Origin: Argyresthia goedartella
Lineage: Eukaryota; Arthropoda; Insecta; Lepidoptera; Argyresthiidae
NCBI GenBank assembly: GCA_949825045.1
Contig: OX463807.1
Span: forward strand, 38,150,749-38,214,748
Direction of reading: 5' to 3'
Length of the DNA stretch: 64,000 nt
The notes under the pieces are model-generated. The model was given only the letters and a program-made list of their open reading frames with translations, was not told the origin of the DNA and searched no databases. Positions 42,438 through 53,437 of the stretch are shown here, piece by piece (within the stretch, counting starts at the first letter, position 1; each line of letters opens with the position of its first letter). A program made the position numbers and the translations under genes.

Positions 42438-42619
42438 TAAGTTAAGGAGTGGTAGGTAAGTTAGGTTAGGTTAGGTTAGGTTAGGTTAGGTTAGGTTAGG
42501 TTATGCTAGGTTAGGTTAGGTTAGGTTAGGTTAGGTTAGGTTAGGTTAGTTTAGGTTAGGTTAGGTTAGGTTAGGTTAGGTTAGGTAAGGTTACGTTAGG
42601 TTAGGTTAGGTTAGGTTAG
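42438..42619 (+). repeat. Long degenerate TTAGG block
   Basis: About 33 units, the longest block in the window, with variants at its left edge (TAAGTTAAGG, GGTAAG) and inside (TTATGC, TTAGTT, GTTACG). It separates the 5' end of B2 from the poly-T tail of C2. Confidence 0.93.
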
Positions 42620-42855
42620 TTTTTTTTTTTTCTTTTTTATTTCGTAATTTACATATACTTACTTTATATATAAATATTATATAATATACAATTATATAAT
42701 TTTATATACAATTTTCTTACATTTACATTCTTATTACTATTTTGCTTATATATATATATATATTTTTGTTGCTTATATGTTTCGAAACATGATTATTATG
42801 TTCCAAGAACATATGGTTTCCTACCTATATTTTTGCTACCATTTCTTTTTCCTGC

Positions 42856-45800
42856 TTACTGAAGAATTCTTTCCATAAAATCTACAAATCGATCTTTAAT
42901 TTTGCAAGTTAAGATTACCGGCAGATTGTCTTTATTCAGCTTTAGTTCCGTTTCGATTTCTAGGTTCAATCTGTCGGCTCCATAGTTAGGACACTCTAAT
43001 AAGAGATGCGTGATTGTTTCATCCACAGATGCAGGCGTGGCTATCCTTGCATTTAAACCTGTGGAGATAGAACGCAAAACCGCCGTGGCCCGTTAGCGAT
43101 TGCACAAGAAGAGGGTTCAGTTGTATATTTCTGATCACTTTATAGGCTACCACGGCATTTGGGAGAAAGTCCTTAGTTACGGAAGCAGTCTCTCCAGTAA
43201 CGTAGCGGTTGTTCCATTCGACCAGGGTCTCGTGGCGAATCTGTCTCTTAACAAACGACACTGGGCAAAGACCATAATCAGGTGCCGTCTTCCTTTGCAG
43301 TGCGGCTTCTTTGGCCAGCAAGTCGGCGCGCTCGTTTCCCTCCACTCCGACATGTGCTCTTATCCAGAATAACCTGATTTTTTTATTCTGGTAATAAAGC
43401 TGCCTGATATTACTCCTTATTTCGACAGCCAACGGGTGTGAGGAGTCCGGATTCTGAAGTAATTCCAGCGAGGATCTAGAGTCACTGAAGATATTTGCTT
43501 CGATATCTCTTTCCCTTAACAAAAGTTTCGTGGCCTGTAGCAGAGCGAACATCTCTGCCTGAAACACAGTGCAGAAAGGCTCCAGCCTGAACTTCCTGCT
43601 TTTCCGTTCCGTACCGTCGCGCCAGAAAGACAGTGCAGCCCCGACCCTGCCTTCAATTTTGCTTCCGTCAGTAAATACTTGTAAGCCCTGGATATTGTGT
43701 TTGGCTAGGGTCTGCAACTGCATATCTTCCAAGCAGGCGAATTCGACACTGAAGTTCTCAGCAGGATGAGGAGCTAGCGTGTAGTGCAACCTGCTCTCCA
43801 AGTCCCTCCCCCCTATAACTGCCAAAGGCTTGCCACGCTTTGCTTCGTACAGCTTCGCCGTTTCGCGCATTCGCATGTCAAGGGGTAGCAGGCCGGAGAG
43901 CGCCAGAGCAGCACTCAGTGACACTGTCCTATGAGCTTTCACTATTTTTTGTGCAAAACCTCTCTGCACTGAGTTTAGTTGTTTTTGCACGGATATTCTC
44001 TCCGTCACCGGTGCCCAAGCGCTGGACGCATACATAATAATAGGCTCTACCACTACGACGTATATCGTTCTGATAATCTCCGGATTTAGGCCCCATGAGA
44101 TTTTGGCAGCCCGACATAGCTGCTTGTAGATGTTCGTAGCCTTAACACAGACATGGTTCACGTGTTTTTTAAAATTTAACTTATTGTCTATGATTAAACC
44201 TAGCAGCTTTATTTCTTCTTTCATAGCGATCTCAACCTCGCCCATGTGGATGCACGGGGTGGTGAATTTCAGCTTATTTGCTATCACCATAGCGTGGGTC
44301 TTGTGTGCTGCAAACTTCAGTTTGTTCGTTCTACCCCATGCCACCACACGAGCCAGTGTTTCATCACCTTTTCTTTCTATGTCGGGTACCGAGTTTCCGG
44401 AGAATACCAGCACGATATCATCAGCAAATGCTTGGCAGTATACGCCTCTCACGCCCAGTTCGTCCAGCAAAGGGTCTAGCAGGACGTTCCACATGGTTGG
44501 GCCCCCAATAGAGCCCTGAATGCAGCCCTTAGTCGTGGTTTTAGTAATCTCATGACCACCATAGCGGACACACACCTGCCTGTCAACGAGGTAGTCCGCC
44601 ATCAAAGTCCGCAAGTTTCTCGGGCATCTCTTCTCCTGCAATCTACATTTGATGGCTGGCCACCAAGCGCTGTCGAAGGGTCCCTCTATATCTAGCGATA
44701 TTACGATATTGATGAGTTTTTTGCTCAAGTTGTCTTTGTAGTTGTAGTATGTGTTGGAGCAAGTCGTATAAGGCATCCTCTGTGCATCGCTGGGGTACAA
44801 AACCGTACTGTCGGGGATTCGCTTGGGGTAGGAGGTGCCATCTGATCCTGCGAACCACCAGTTTTTCCAGGATCTTACCTAGTATTGATAAAAGACCAAT
44901 TGGCCGGTAGGATTTGGCATAGGTGTAGTCATCCTTACCGGGCTTTCTGAGTATCACGACTGAGGCCATCTTCCAGGGCTTCGGAAAACAGGACAGCTCC
45001 AGGCAGCGATTTGATATTGCTAGGAAGATTTCTGGATTCACAGCTATCACTTCCGCGCAGATATCGGCTGTGAACCCGTCCGGACCCGGGGCCTTCTTTG
45101 GGTTGAAGGTTTTGACCACTCCTTTTAGTTCCTCCACCATAAAAGGCGGGTCTTGTGGTACCCCCGGTTCTTGAAATTCCTGTGCCTCCGCTCTTTGGCG
45201 CGTCAATTGGTGAACTTCGTCGTCGTCAGAAAACTGGTCATCAGGAAAGAACACTTTCGTCAGGTGCCTTACAGAGTCCTCCATACTTAGAACGACTCCA
45301 TCGCTCATTAAAGGCTGGTCTTCATACTGCTTGGAGGTGTTACGGATGACTCTATAGACACCATCCCACATGCTCTCCCTATCCTGCTTCTCGCAGAACT
45401 TCTTTCAGCTCTGTACTATAGCCTGTCTAGCTTCCGCCTCGAAGTCCTCCTTTGCAGCGATGTAGTGTCTGACCACGTATGGACGGCGCCAAGGTGCTGC
45501 GGACGATATCCTCCTTTTCTTGGTAACCATGACAGTTTTTAACTTCGCCAGCCTTTTGCTCCACCAAGGCAGCTTCACCTTTGTAATCGTCTTCCTCAAT
45601 GGGATGGTTTGCTCACATGCGTCACCTATGCTATTTATATATTTATTTATGTGTTCTTCCAATTTTTCTTTTGTATCTGATTCCTGTGTAACGTTGGCCT
45701 TTAATTTTTCTTTTGCTAAATTTTGTTTAAGTATGTGCCTGAACTCTATCCATTTTGCTTTATTGGTGTTATACTTTCTTGTTGTGTTCGTTTTTCTTAT

Positions 45801-46557
45801 GTTTACAGGTTTCTCCATCCTGATGGTAAAGACGATCGCATTGTGATCCGAGCTTGTGATGCCCTGGTCAACCCTCCAGCCATGAACGGCTCCCAGCATG
45901 TTTATTGTGCATGCCGTTATATCCACGTGGCTTTGGAACAATTTCTCTCCTCGATACGTGTAGAATGTTGGCGTTCGCCCCTCATTCAAGACTTCCATCC
46001 TCAGCTCTTCCAGTGCCCCGACAACCGCTTCTCCTCTGTGATTCTCTTCGACACTCCCCCACCAGGTGCTCCAGGCGTTGGAGTCACCTCCCACAAGGAT
46101 CTTTTCCAGCTGGAGCTTTTCGCACACTTCTTTTAACTTTTCAAGATCCTGGTCAATTGGTTGATCTTCCTCAAGATAGATCGAAATTATTCCAATTGAC
46201 CCGTCCGAGGTTTTGAGAGTCGCGATGGCCATATTCTCTGTGGTTAGTAGGGGGTGCTCTACAACATCGATGTCCTGATCGAAGATTATGATCGCCGCCT
46301 TGACCGGTTTTTGCCTGTTGTGGGAGCGCTGTACCACACGTGTCCCCTGATACTGTTTAAGGGTACCAGCAGCTCCAATGTATGGCTCCTGGACGAGCGC
46401 GAATGAGGTCCTGCGTTTACCAGCTTCTACGTGGAGTTCATGCGTTGCCAGCTGCTTACGCTGTAAATTTGCCTGGATCACTCCGTAGCCGCTGGGAGAG
46501 TCCTCCTGTGTTGGTGTTGCGCCCAGTTCGTCAGTCAAATTTACCAGTGGCTGGCCC
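42856..46557 (-). pseudogene. C2 ORF2 (EN-RT-RNase H), broken
   Basis: All domains are present on the - strand: endonuclease (VQEPYIG, GGDSNAWSTWWG, TSSDHNA), RT (SLDIEGPFDSAWW, with Pro for the usual Ala in motif A; AFADDIVLV), RNase H (FTDGSKIEGRVGA, FQAEMFALLQ, EGNERADLLAKEAA) and the C-terminal Cys/His region. Compared with C1 it has TGA for TGG in the linker (45403-45405 on +), about 10 extra bases near 44740 that shift the RT frame, and an ~11-bp deletion near 43026 in the Cys/His motif. The overlapping 3' end of ORF1 lies just upstream. Confidence 0.88.
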
Positions 46558-48051
46558 TTAGCAGTATGCCACGGTCGACCTAGCAAGTGCATCCCACCTC
46601 CTGCGGATCGGGCACACGCTGTCAAACGCATCGTGATCGTGCGTTTCAAGTTTTGCTGTGAGGCAATTTTTGCACATAGGTGGCTCATTTGAGGCCCCTA
46701 AATTGCATTCCGCTCGCAGATGTGGCCCACCACAATGCGAACAGATGTCCACATCGTCCGTGCATTGCCTACGCCCATGCCCAAATCGGAGACAACGGGA
46801 ACACTGAATCAATGGGGTCTGATCAAAAACCTTCACCCTCTGCATGTCAATGTGTATGCGACCCGCTTCCGTCAAACGTTGCCACACCTGCGGGGAGACC
46901 TGCATTACAACGTGGCACTCCAGCGGGTTCCTTGCCCTTTTCCGATACTTCACGGTGATCTTACATTCCTCATCAGCTATGCCTCCCAGTAGATGGTCAT
47001 TCTGGTTTCTCACTGCTTTGGCAATTGTCTTATCCGTGTTATATGCCAGAACATTCATTGCGATCAACAGCGGGTGCTTGTTAATGGTTGGGTCCACTTT
47101 GAGACCAGTCTGTGAGGCCTTAATGCGGTCCGTAACCTTCGCGAGGTCCGCCTTGTTGTTGCAGCCTATTATAACATTCTGGTCTTTAGCTTTTCTGAGC
47201 TTATTGATGCGGATTCCCGTGGATGTAGCGTCGACCGCTGTGCGAATCCTATTTAAGACGTCGGTGCTCGAGTCTTGGTCGTTCTCAGAGGTTACAATAA
47301 TGGAATGTATTGGAGCTGCTCCGGGTGGCGGTCCTTTGGCCAATACACTCGCGTAGGTAGTCTGGATATTTCTTAACGGATGGGTTTCCGAGCCGATGCC
47401 TTTTGACACGTCTTTTAGTTTTTCCGATAGCGCCACCGCCTGAGTACTGCATTCGGCCACCACTTTCCTGTGCACTTGCATTTCCGCCATGAGTTGTTTC
47501 ATTAGGTCTGTGGGAGGGCTTGATGGGGCGGGCACCTCAACCACTGTCGGCACTAGTGCTTCTGTGGATTTTTTGGGGTTCTCTTTTGGTGTGTGGCACT
47601 TTTGCCCTTCCAAGGCCAGCTGATACAGTTTTTCTAGAGAAAGCTTGACCCCCGCCTTTATATCGGACCTCAGGTTCCTTGATTCCGATAGGAAATGCTC
47701 CCCTTTCTTTAACCAGGTAAGGGCCTCCGAGGTATTGGTGCGGGACTCTGGTACTTTCTTGGTTACAGTTTTATGGGTCACCGCCTCTTCCCCCTGGAAG
47801 ATCGATAGCCTTTTTTTAACCTCCGAGGAGGTCTGCGGTGTTGTCTTTTTTGGTGGTGTCTTGGTGGTGGTTGGCTGTCCATGCGTAGTCATAGATTTCT
47901 GGTTTCTGGTCCTGTCCAGAGCACCAGGAGCCCCGCCAGAGTTGAATGTCAGGTTGAGCTTGGACGGCGCCACCGCCACTGCATCCATTGGTGCCGGAGA
48001 ATCGTTATAATCAACTGAGTCTGAGACTGTCTTGGGAGGTGAATGAAACAT
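46558..48051 (-). CDS. C2 ORF1 (zinc-knuckle RNA-binding protein)
   Basis: 497 residues, uninterrupted, starting MFHSPPKTVS at 48051. The N-terminal ~150 residues are rich in Ser, Thr, Pro and Lys. The middle (residues ~200-330) has the KLRKAKDQNVIIGC segment shared with family A. The C-terminus (~residues 410-497) has CX2CX4HX4C (CSRCLRFGHGRRQC), CX2CX3HX4C (CSHCGGPHLRAEC) and a longer CX2C...C cluster, then RSTVAYC. Such proteins bind the element RNA and, in telomeric LINEs, help carry it to chromosome ends; that role is inferred from the class. The short 5' UTR supports this start. Confidence 0.85.
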   Translation of the reverse strand: MFHSPPKTVSDSVDYNDSPAPMDAVAVAPSKLNLTFNSGGAPGALDRTRNQKSMTTHGQPTTTKTPPKKTTPQTSSEVKKRLSIFQGEEAVTHKTVTKKVPESRTNTSEALTWLKKGEHFLSESRNLRSDIKAGVKLSLEKLYQLALEGQKCHTPKENPKKSTEALVPTVVEVPAPSSPPTDLMKQLMAEMQVHRKVVAECSTQAVALSEKLKDVSKGIGSETHPLRNIQTTYASVLAKGPPPGAAPIHSIIVTSENDQDSSTDVLNRIRTAVDATSTGIRINKLRKAKDQNVIIGCNNKADLAKVTDRIKASQTGLKVDPTINKHPLLIAMNVLAYNTDKTIAKAVRNQNDHLLGGIADEECKITVKYRKRARNPLECHVVMQVSPQVWQRLTEAGRIHIDMQRVKVFDQTPLIQCSRCLRFGHGRRQCTDDVDICSHCGGPHLRAECNLGASNEPPMCKNCLTAKLETHDHDAFDSVCPIRRRWDALARSTVAYC

Positions 48052-48089
48052 TTCGCTGAGTTTATGGATTATGAATTAGAGTTTATCCA

Positions 48090-48130
48090 AGGTTAGGTAA
48101 GGTTAGGTTAGGTTAGGTTAGGTTAGGTTA
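48090..48130 (+). repeat. TTAGG telomeric repeat block
   Basis: About eight units with one GGTAAGG variant, between the 5' end of C2 (-) and the truncated 5' end of S3 (+), which are head to head. Confidence 0.93.
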
Positions 48131-50352
48131 GATTGCGCAGCTGCGCGAAGCATGCCTGCGTACCCGCCGCCAATACCAAAGATCCCGAAGACGACGGCGA
48201 GCCACCGCCAGCGAACGAGACGAGAGCTACGTGGTCTATCGAGACGCTTCCAAAGCACTCAGCGATGCTTTCGCTAGTGCAAGGTCTCGGTCCTGGAATG
48301 AACTCCTCGACGAGCTGAACAGGGATCCATGGGGGCGCCCGTACAAAATGGTACTGGGCAAGCTCAGACCATGGGTCCCTCCATTGACGATGACCCTGGA
48401 GCCCGGCTTCGTGGGGAAGGTGGTAGACACGCTCTTCCCCAGGCTACAGGATCATCCGCCACCTCTAACCGAAGCGGATTCGATTGAATTCGATTCCGAC
48501 AGGTTGGGGGTGACGGTCGAGGAGTTGGACCGAGCCGTGAAGCGTCTCATGGCGAAGAACACAGCGCCCGGGCCAGATGGAGTTCCCGGCAAGGCGCTGG
48601 GTTTAGCTCTCGCCGCTGGATTGGGTCACTACCTGAGGCAGCTTTTCACCAGCTGCCTCCAAAATGGCGTCTTCCCTTCCGGCTGGAAGCTGGCGAAGTT
48701 GGTACTCATATGGAAGTCAGGTCGACCCGCAGACTCACCCTCTGCCTACCGACCCATATGCCTGTTGAGTGAAGTCGGCAAACTCTTTGAGAGAGTCGTT
48801 GCCGAGCGACTCAACGGGCATCTAGCTTGCACAGGTCCCGACCTGTCGGAAGCCCAGTTCGGCTTCCGCCGTGCACGGTCGACGGTGGACGCGATACTAC
48901 GCATCCGAACACTGTCGACCCAGGTCGTCTCACAGGGTAGGGTGGCGTTAGCGGTATCGCTCGATATTGTTAACGCCTTTAACTCCCTGCCTTGGTCGAG
49001 CATCAGGGAGGCGCTCAACTATCACCGAGTGCCCCCATACCTGAAGCAAGTTGTCGGAGCATACCTGTGCAACAGGGACATTACGTTCCCGGGTCGGGAT
49101 GGCGAAAGTCATCAGAGAGAAGTCGAGTGCGGGGTTCCCCAGGGGTCGGTTCTAGGAATCTCGCATACGATTAAGTACTGCGGGTCGAGGTCACGGTCGG
49201 CGTGCACCTGGTCTGCTATGCAGACGATACCCTGGTGCTCGCCGAGGGTGACGACTTCCAGAGTACCATCAGGCTCGCCGAAACCGGAGTGTCTCGCGTC
49301 GTCTAGGAGATCGAGGGGCTGGGATTGCGTGTGGCGCCTCAGAAGACTGAGGCGATCTGGTTCCACAAACTCCCGCGAGGGAGGGAACCGCCCAGCTCCT
49401 CGATTCGCGTGGGTGACGTACTGGTCCAGGTGGGGCAGTACATGAAGTACTTGGGCCTCATCCTGGACAGTCGATGGGGCTTCGAGGAACATTTCCGTCG
49501 CCTGGACCCCGGCTTGAGCGGACAGCTGGTGCTCTACACCGACTGCTGCCAAACCTTGGGGGCCCTGAGGAGGGAGTCCGCCGCCTCTACGGGGGCGTAC
49601 TGCGGTCCATGGCCCTTTACGGGGCGCCCGTCTGGTCACCTCGACTGACGGGCGTCCGGCGCAACAGAGCACCTCTCTGTAGCGTCCAACGTAAGGTGGC
49701 CATTCGGATCGCAAGAGGTTACCGGACGGTATCCTTTGAGACGGCCACTATCCTGGCGCGCTTTCTTCCGCTGGACCTCCTGGCAGAGATGGACGCGCGG
49801 GTGTATGCGCGTCTCCACCGGGAGGAGGCGGAGGATAGAACGCCGACGGAAATTCGGCAGGAAGAGCGGCGAGCCGCAATAGCGAAGTGGCGCGAGAGGC
49901 TTTCTGAGCCATGGATCTCGCGCCAGCGCGCCGTAGGCGCTATCCTGCCGAACCTCGAAGCCTGGCTCGAAAGAAAGACGTACGTTACCTTCCGGCTGAC
50001 GCAGGTGCTTACCGGACACGGTTGTTTCGGTGAGTACCTGTATCGGATCGGACGCGAACCGACGGTGCAGTGTCACCATTGCGGGAGCGACCAGGACTCA
50101 GCCCAGCATACGCTGGAGGAATGCCCTGCGTGGGCCTCCGAGCGAGAAGTCCTGGTGGCCCGGATCGGGCGAGACCTCTCTCCGCCAGCAGTAGTTGCGG
50201 CTATGCTGGCGGATCAAGAGTCGTGGAGCGCAGTGGTCTCCTTCTGCGAAGCAGTAATGCTCCAGAAGGAGGACGCGGAGCGGGATCGGGAGAGGGCTGA
50301 TCCCGCTCATAGGCGCAGACGACGCAAGGGCGGTGGCGTGGGCCGCCCTTGA
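48131..50352 (+). pseudogene. S3 ORF2 fragment (RT and C-terminus), broken
   Basis: The frame runs from 48231 through RT motif A (SLDIVNAFN) and GVPQGSVLG. A 13-bp deletion near 49157 then shifts the frame before YADD. A TAG replaces Glu at about 49303, and one base is lost near 49507; the thumb and C-terminus are open again from 49474 to 50352. The CCHC cluster CHHCGSDQDSAQHTLEEC is intact. It keeps the segment deleted in S1 (about 48380-48432), which helps define the normal family sequence. Confidence 0.87.
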
Positions 50353-50836
50353 GCTTTATGGCTATCCCTGTAGGTCGGGAGAAAGAATACATCTACAGTA
50401 ATCCCTGCTTGGCGTAAGAGGCCCCTAAAAGGGAACCGGAGTTATGGGCGTTCAGACTTCCAACTCTGGACGCCTATGACTCCAAGACGACGACTGGGAG
50501 GGCACCTGAAGCTCTCCCAGGGCGGTCGCTGGCGGTCGCAAGCGGTCGGGGCGGGGGCCCTTGATCGCAACAGTGCACCGCGAGGAGCTTACGACGGGAT
50601 TGGTTGTGGCCGTTCCCGTCGTGAAGTGGGAGGAAGTTGAGATGCTTCCTCCCTGGGTGCTGGGGACAGTTCCGGTGCGTGTCACCAGCGGTCCCGGAGC
50701 TGCCCTCACCATGCACCATGACGGCCACCCCGGGGGTTTTTAGTGGGTGCAAGCCCCACATAACCGCCCTGGCGCCCCCGCGCCTCGGCGGTATCCGTCA
50801 GGGATTTTCCCCCAAGCATCAAAAAAAAAAAAAAAA
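48131..50836 (+). mobile_element. S3: 5'-truncated family S copy
   Basis: Begins near the end of the endonuclease-RT linker (ATTGCGCAGCTGCGCGAAGC) and runs to a 16-A tail at 50821-50836 followed by GGTTAGG. It lacks ORF1 and the endonuclease. It is separated from the full-length S4 by only 58 bp of telomere repeat, so S3 and S4 are head to tail. Confidence 0.9.
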
Positions 50837-50894
50837 GGTTAGGTTAGGTTAGGTTAGGTTAGGTTAGGTTAGGTTAGGTTAGGTTAGGTTAGGT
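50837..50894 (+). repeat. TTAGG telomeric repeat block
   Basis: About eleven nearly perfect units between the tail of S3 and the 5' end of S4. This is the cleanest block in the window. Confidence 0.95.
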
Positions 50895-51202
50895 GGGGTA
50901 CGAAGTCAGATCACCTCCTCGTGGTGTACCCTGGAAACACTGGTTCTGTCCCAGTGGCTAAGAGTCTGACATGGCTCCCTGATTTTCACCCTGCTCGTTG
51001 CAGAGGAGTTAGTCGGGGTGCACGAGGAGGCCCTCCTGCATTTCCTCTGCTCATCAGAGAAAATTGCGGAGGGCAGAGGAGTGGAGTGGAGAACACCACT
51101 ATAAAAAATCCTTAATCCCAAAGTCTGACGTGCTGAGGGGATGAATGGCGGGAGGGAGTCCCGTCCCAAGCGGACGAAGCTGTGGATCAGCAAAACCATG
51201 AA

Positions 51203-53437
51203 ATGAGTGCAAAAACTACATGTATACCCCAGGAGGGTACCACCGGCTCCATCGGTGGAGAATCCCTCCCTGTGCCTTCGGGCACAGGCTGCCCCTCGTT
51301 CTCTGGGGAGGGCAACACCCATTTTGAAGAGGACCGAGAAGGTCGGAGATCTGCTGTTCCGGGCAGTCGCCTGGAAATAGCGCTGAGTCTTCTCAGGCTG
51401 AGAGGCGGAGGTGGCGATGGGGATGGTGGTGCTTTAAGCACGCCCCCGATGCGGGCTGAACCGGCTGCAGCTCCCCCGCGAGACGCAAAAGGACGCTTCA
51501 GGCGTCCACCCACACCAACACCAGTCATTAACACCAGGCTGGTGTCGACGGACGGCGAGGAGTCTGATGTTTCCTCAGCAATGTCACTGTCAAGGCCCCC
51601 ATCAGCAGCATCGATGGGAGGCAAGAGTAGAAAGCGGACGCTATCCACTTCAATGGACTATGCAGACGGAGACCTGGACCCGTCCGCTGCTCCGAAAAAG
51701 ACGCGGGCGAAGCGGTCACTCCCTAGCGTAGAGGAGCTGGCTGCATCTATGGCGAATATGCCTACCGCAGAAATTCAGAGTTTGATGCGGAGCAACCTTG
51801 AGACGGTGGAAAAGGTCTCTGACACCTCTAGCCATCTTAAGGGCAACTACGTCCGGAGCCTTAGGATGGCAGCGAGGAAGGTTCAGGCCGGAAGCGAGGA
51901 ATTGGCTCGGAGGACTAACTCCGATGCCAACATTGAGAGGCTGGAGCGGGAAAACGCAGAACTGCGCTCACAGCTCGCTTCTCTCAATGCAACGGTCGAG
52001 GGGCTGAGGAAAGAGCTTGCAGTCTTCTCTCAGACCTCCACCTCTCAGCCAGGGCCTAGCCGTGCTGCCAATCCACCATCCGGTATGGCACAGCCTGAGC
52101 CAATGCGTCCCCTGCCCTCCAAAGGCAAGAGCCCAGCGGCTGCGTTGCGGAGACCCGCAGAAACGCTGTCATCTGTTGTGCCAGCTCCGGCGACGGTGGC
52201 AATACTGACCGAACCGAGGACCCCGACAGCGGCCTGGGAAGCCCGGCTGATGGGGCGCATCGGCGCCTTAATTGATGAAAGACTCGGGAAGAGATCGACG
52301 ACGCAAGCTCGGATAGCCCCGGAAACCTCGACACAAACCAAACAGAAGAGGTTAAAAAGGAGGAAGAAGAAAAATGGGGAAACCAGTGATAGGAGCCAGG
52401 CACCGCCTGTCGATGTAAACCGACAGCAGCTGCAGTCTACGCAATTCCCGCATTCAGCCACCCAAAGGGAGGCTGCAGCCGAGGCGGAGGACACCTGGAC
52501 GCAGGTTGTGAGGCGCAAAGCGCTGCCACAGACTGCGTCTGCGCCACCGGCTTCGCATCGACCCCGAATGCCTGCATCAGCTGCAGTTAAGCTGCCGAGG
52601 CCGCCTACAACTGCCGTTGTCACCGTCACCATAGACGAAGGCGCTAAGGTGACGTATGCCACAATTATGAGAGCCGCTAAGGTGCAGGTAAACCTCCCAG
52701 ACTGTGGCATTGTGACGGGCTTACGTATGCGCCAGGCCCAAACGGGGGGCCTCATTTTAGAGGTTCCCGGCCCGGACAGCTCTACAAAAGCAGAGGCGCT
52801 CTGCGGACGTCTGCGGGTAGCACTGGCTGACATGCCAGTGCGCGTGGCACGACCCATCGCGACGGCAGACGTTCGGGTGATGGATCTCGATGACTCCATC
52901 ACCCAAGAAGAGCTGATTGCGGCGATAGCTGCAGTTGGGGGCTGCGAAGCTGCAGACATCAAGGCTAGTGAGATCCGACGCTCTACTGGCGGGCTCGGTA
53001 CCACAGTAGTGAATGGCCCTATCGTGAAGATGCGCAAGCTGGCCACAGCAAAGCGCATTGACGTGGGATGGGCCTCCGTCAAGGTAGAGGCATTAGAGAA
53101 GCGTCCAATGCGATGCTTCCTATGCCTTGAGGTCGGCCACGTTAGCAGGAACTGCTCCACGGGGGTGGACCACTCGGGATGCTGCTTTGCCTGTGGCCAA
53201 AGAGGTCACAAGGCCAGGGACTGCAAAGCGGCTGTTCCAAGGTGCCCAGTCTGTGCAGATCTGAACAGGCCCGCAAACCACAGGATGGGTGCAAAGGCGT
53301 GCAATCCTCCAAGGAGAAAGCGGAGGGGCAAGCAAGGCCCCGGCTCTGCAACCCCCACCAATGAGGCGGTGCCGTCAGGAGCACCAACTGGACAGGGCGC
53401 AAGCCCTGCTCTAACGGAGGCGGCCATGGAGTCGTAA
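51203..53437 (+). CDS. S4 ORF1 (zinc-knuckle RNA-binding protein)
   Basis: About 744 residues from the first ATG at 51203 (MSAKTTCIPQ); the open frame extends seven codons upstream to a GTG. It has a Gly-rich patch (GGGGDGDGGA, residue ~75-85), Pro/Ser-rich sequence, a likely coiled coil (around 51940-52020, RLERENAELRSQLASL), a basic Lys/Arg stretch (KRRKKKNG, about 52350) and a C-terminal Cys/His region from residue ~638: CFLCLEVGHVSRNC, CFACGQRGHKARDC and CPVCADLNRPANH...C. Three CCHC knuckles are characteristic of R1-clade ORF1. It would form the RNP with element RNA; nuclear or telomere targeting is inferred from the family. The stop overlaps the ORF2 frame. Confidence 0.87.
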   Translation: MSAKTTCIPQEGTTGSIGGESLPVPSGTGCPSFSGEGNTHFEEDREGRRSAVPGSRLEIALSLLRLRGGGGDGDGGALSTPPMRAEPAAAPPRDAKGRFRRPPTPTPVINTRLVSTDGEESDVSSAMSLSRPPSAASMGGKSRKRTLSTSMDYADGDLDPSAAPKKTRAKRSLPSVEELAASMANMPTAEIQSLMRSNLETVEKVSDTSSHLKGNYVRSLRMAARKVQAGSEELARRTNSDANIERLERENAELRSQLASLNATVEGLRKELAVFSQTSTSQPGPSRAANPPSGMAQPEPMRPLPSKGKSPAAALRRPAETLSSVVPAPATVAILTEPRTPTAAWEARLMGRIGALIDERLGKRSTTQARIAPETSTQTKQKRLKRRKKKNGETSDRSQAPPVDVNRQQLQSTQFPHSATQREAAAEAEDTWTQVVRRKALPQTASAPPASHRPRMPASAAVKLPRPPTTAVVTVTIDEGAKVTYATIMRAAKVQVNLPDCGIVTGLRMRQAQTGGLILEVPGPDSSTKAEALCGRLRVALADMPVRVARPIATADVRVMDLDDSITQEELIAAIAAVGGCEAADIKASEIRRSTGGLGTTVVNGPIVKMRKLATAKRIDVGWASVKVEALEKRPMRCFLCLEVGHVSRNCSTGVDHSGCCFACGQRGHKARDCKAAVPRCPVCADLNRPANHRMGAKACNPPRRKRRGKQGPGSATPTNEAVPSGAPTGQGASPALTEAAMES

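Larger units (their letters stand above)
42620..48089 (-). mobile_element. C2: near full-length telomeric LINE family C copy
   Basis: About 5.5 kb with telomere repeat on both sides: poly-T at 42620-42631 and a 5' end at about 48089 only ~40 bp upstream of the ORF1 start. It carries a full ORF1 and a complete but mutated ORF2. Poly(A) runs into AACTAACC on its own strand, the TRAS-like orientation. A continuous 3' UTR at 42632-42850 provides the uninterrupted reference for the insertion in C1. Confidence 0.9.

Noticed and set aside
52045..53160. 371-codon antisense frame opposite S4 ORF1
   Set aside because: GC-rich shadow of the real ORF1; no domain, and the matching antisense frame in S1 is interrupted.
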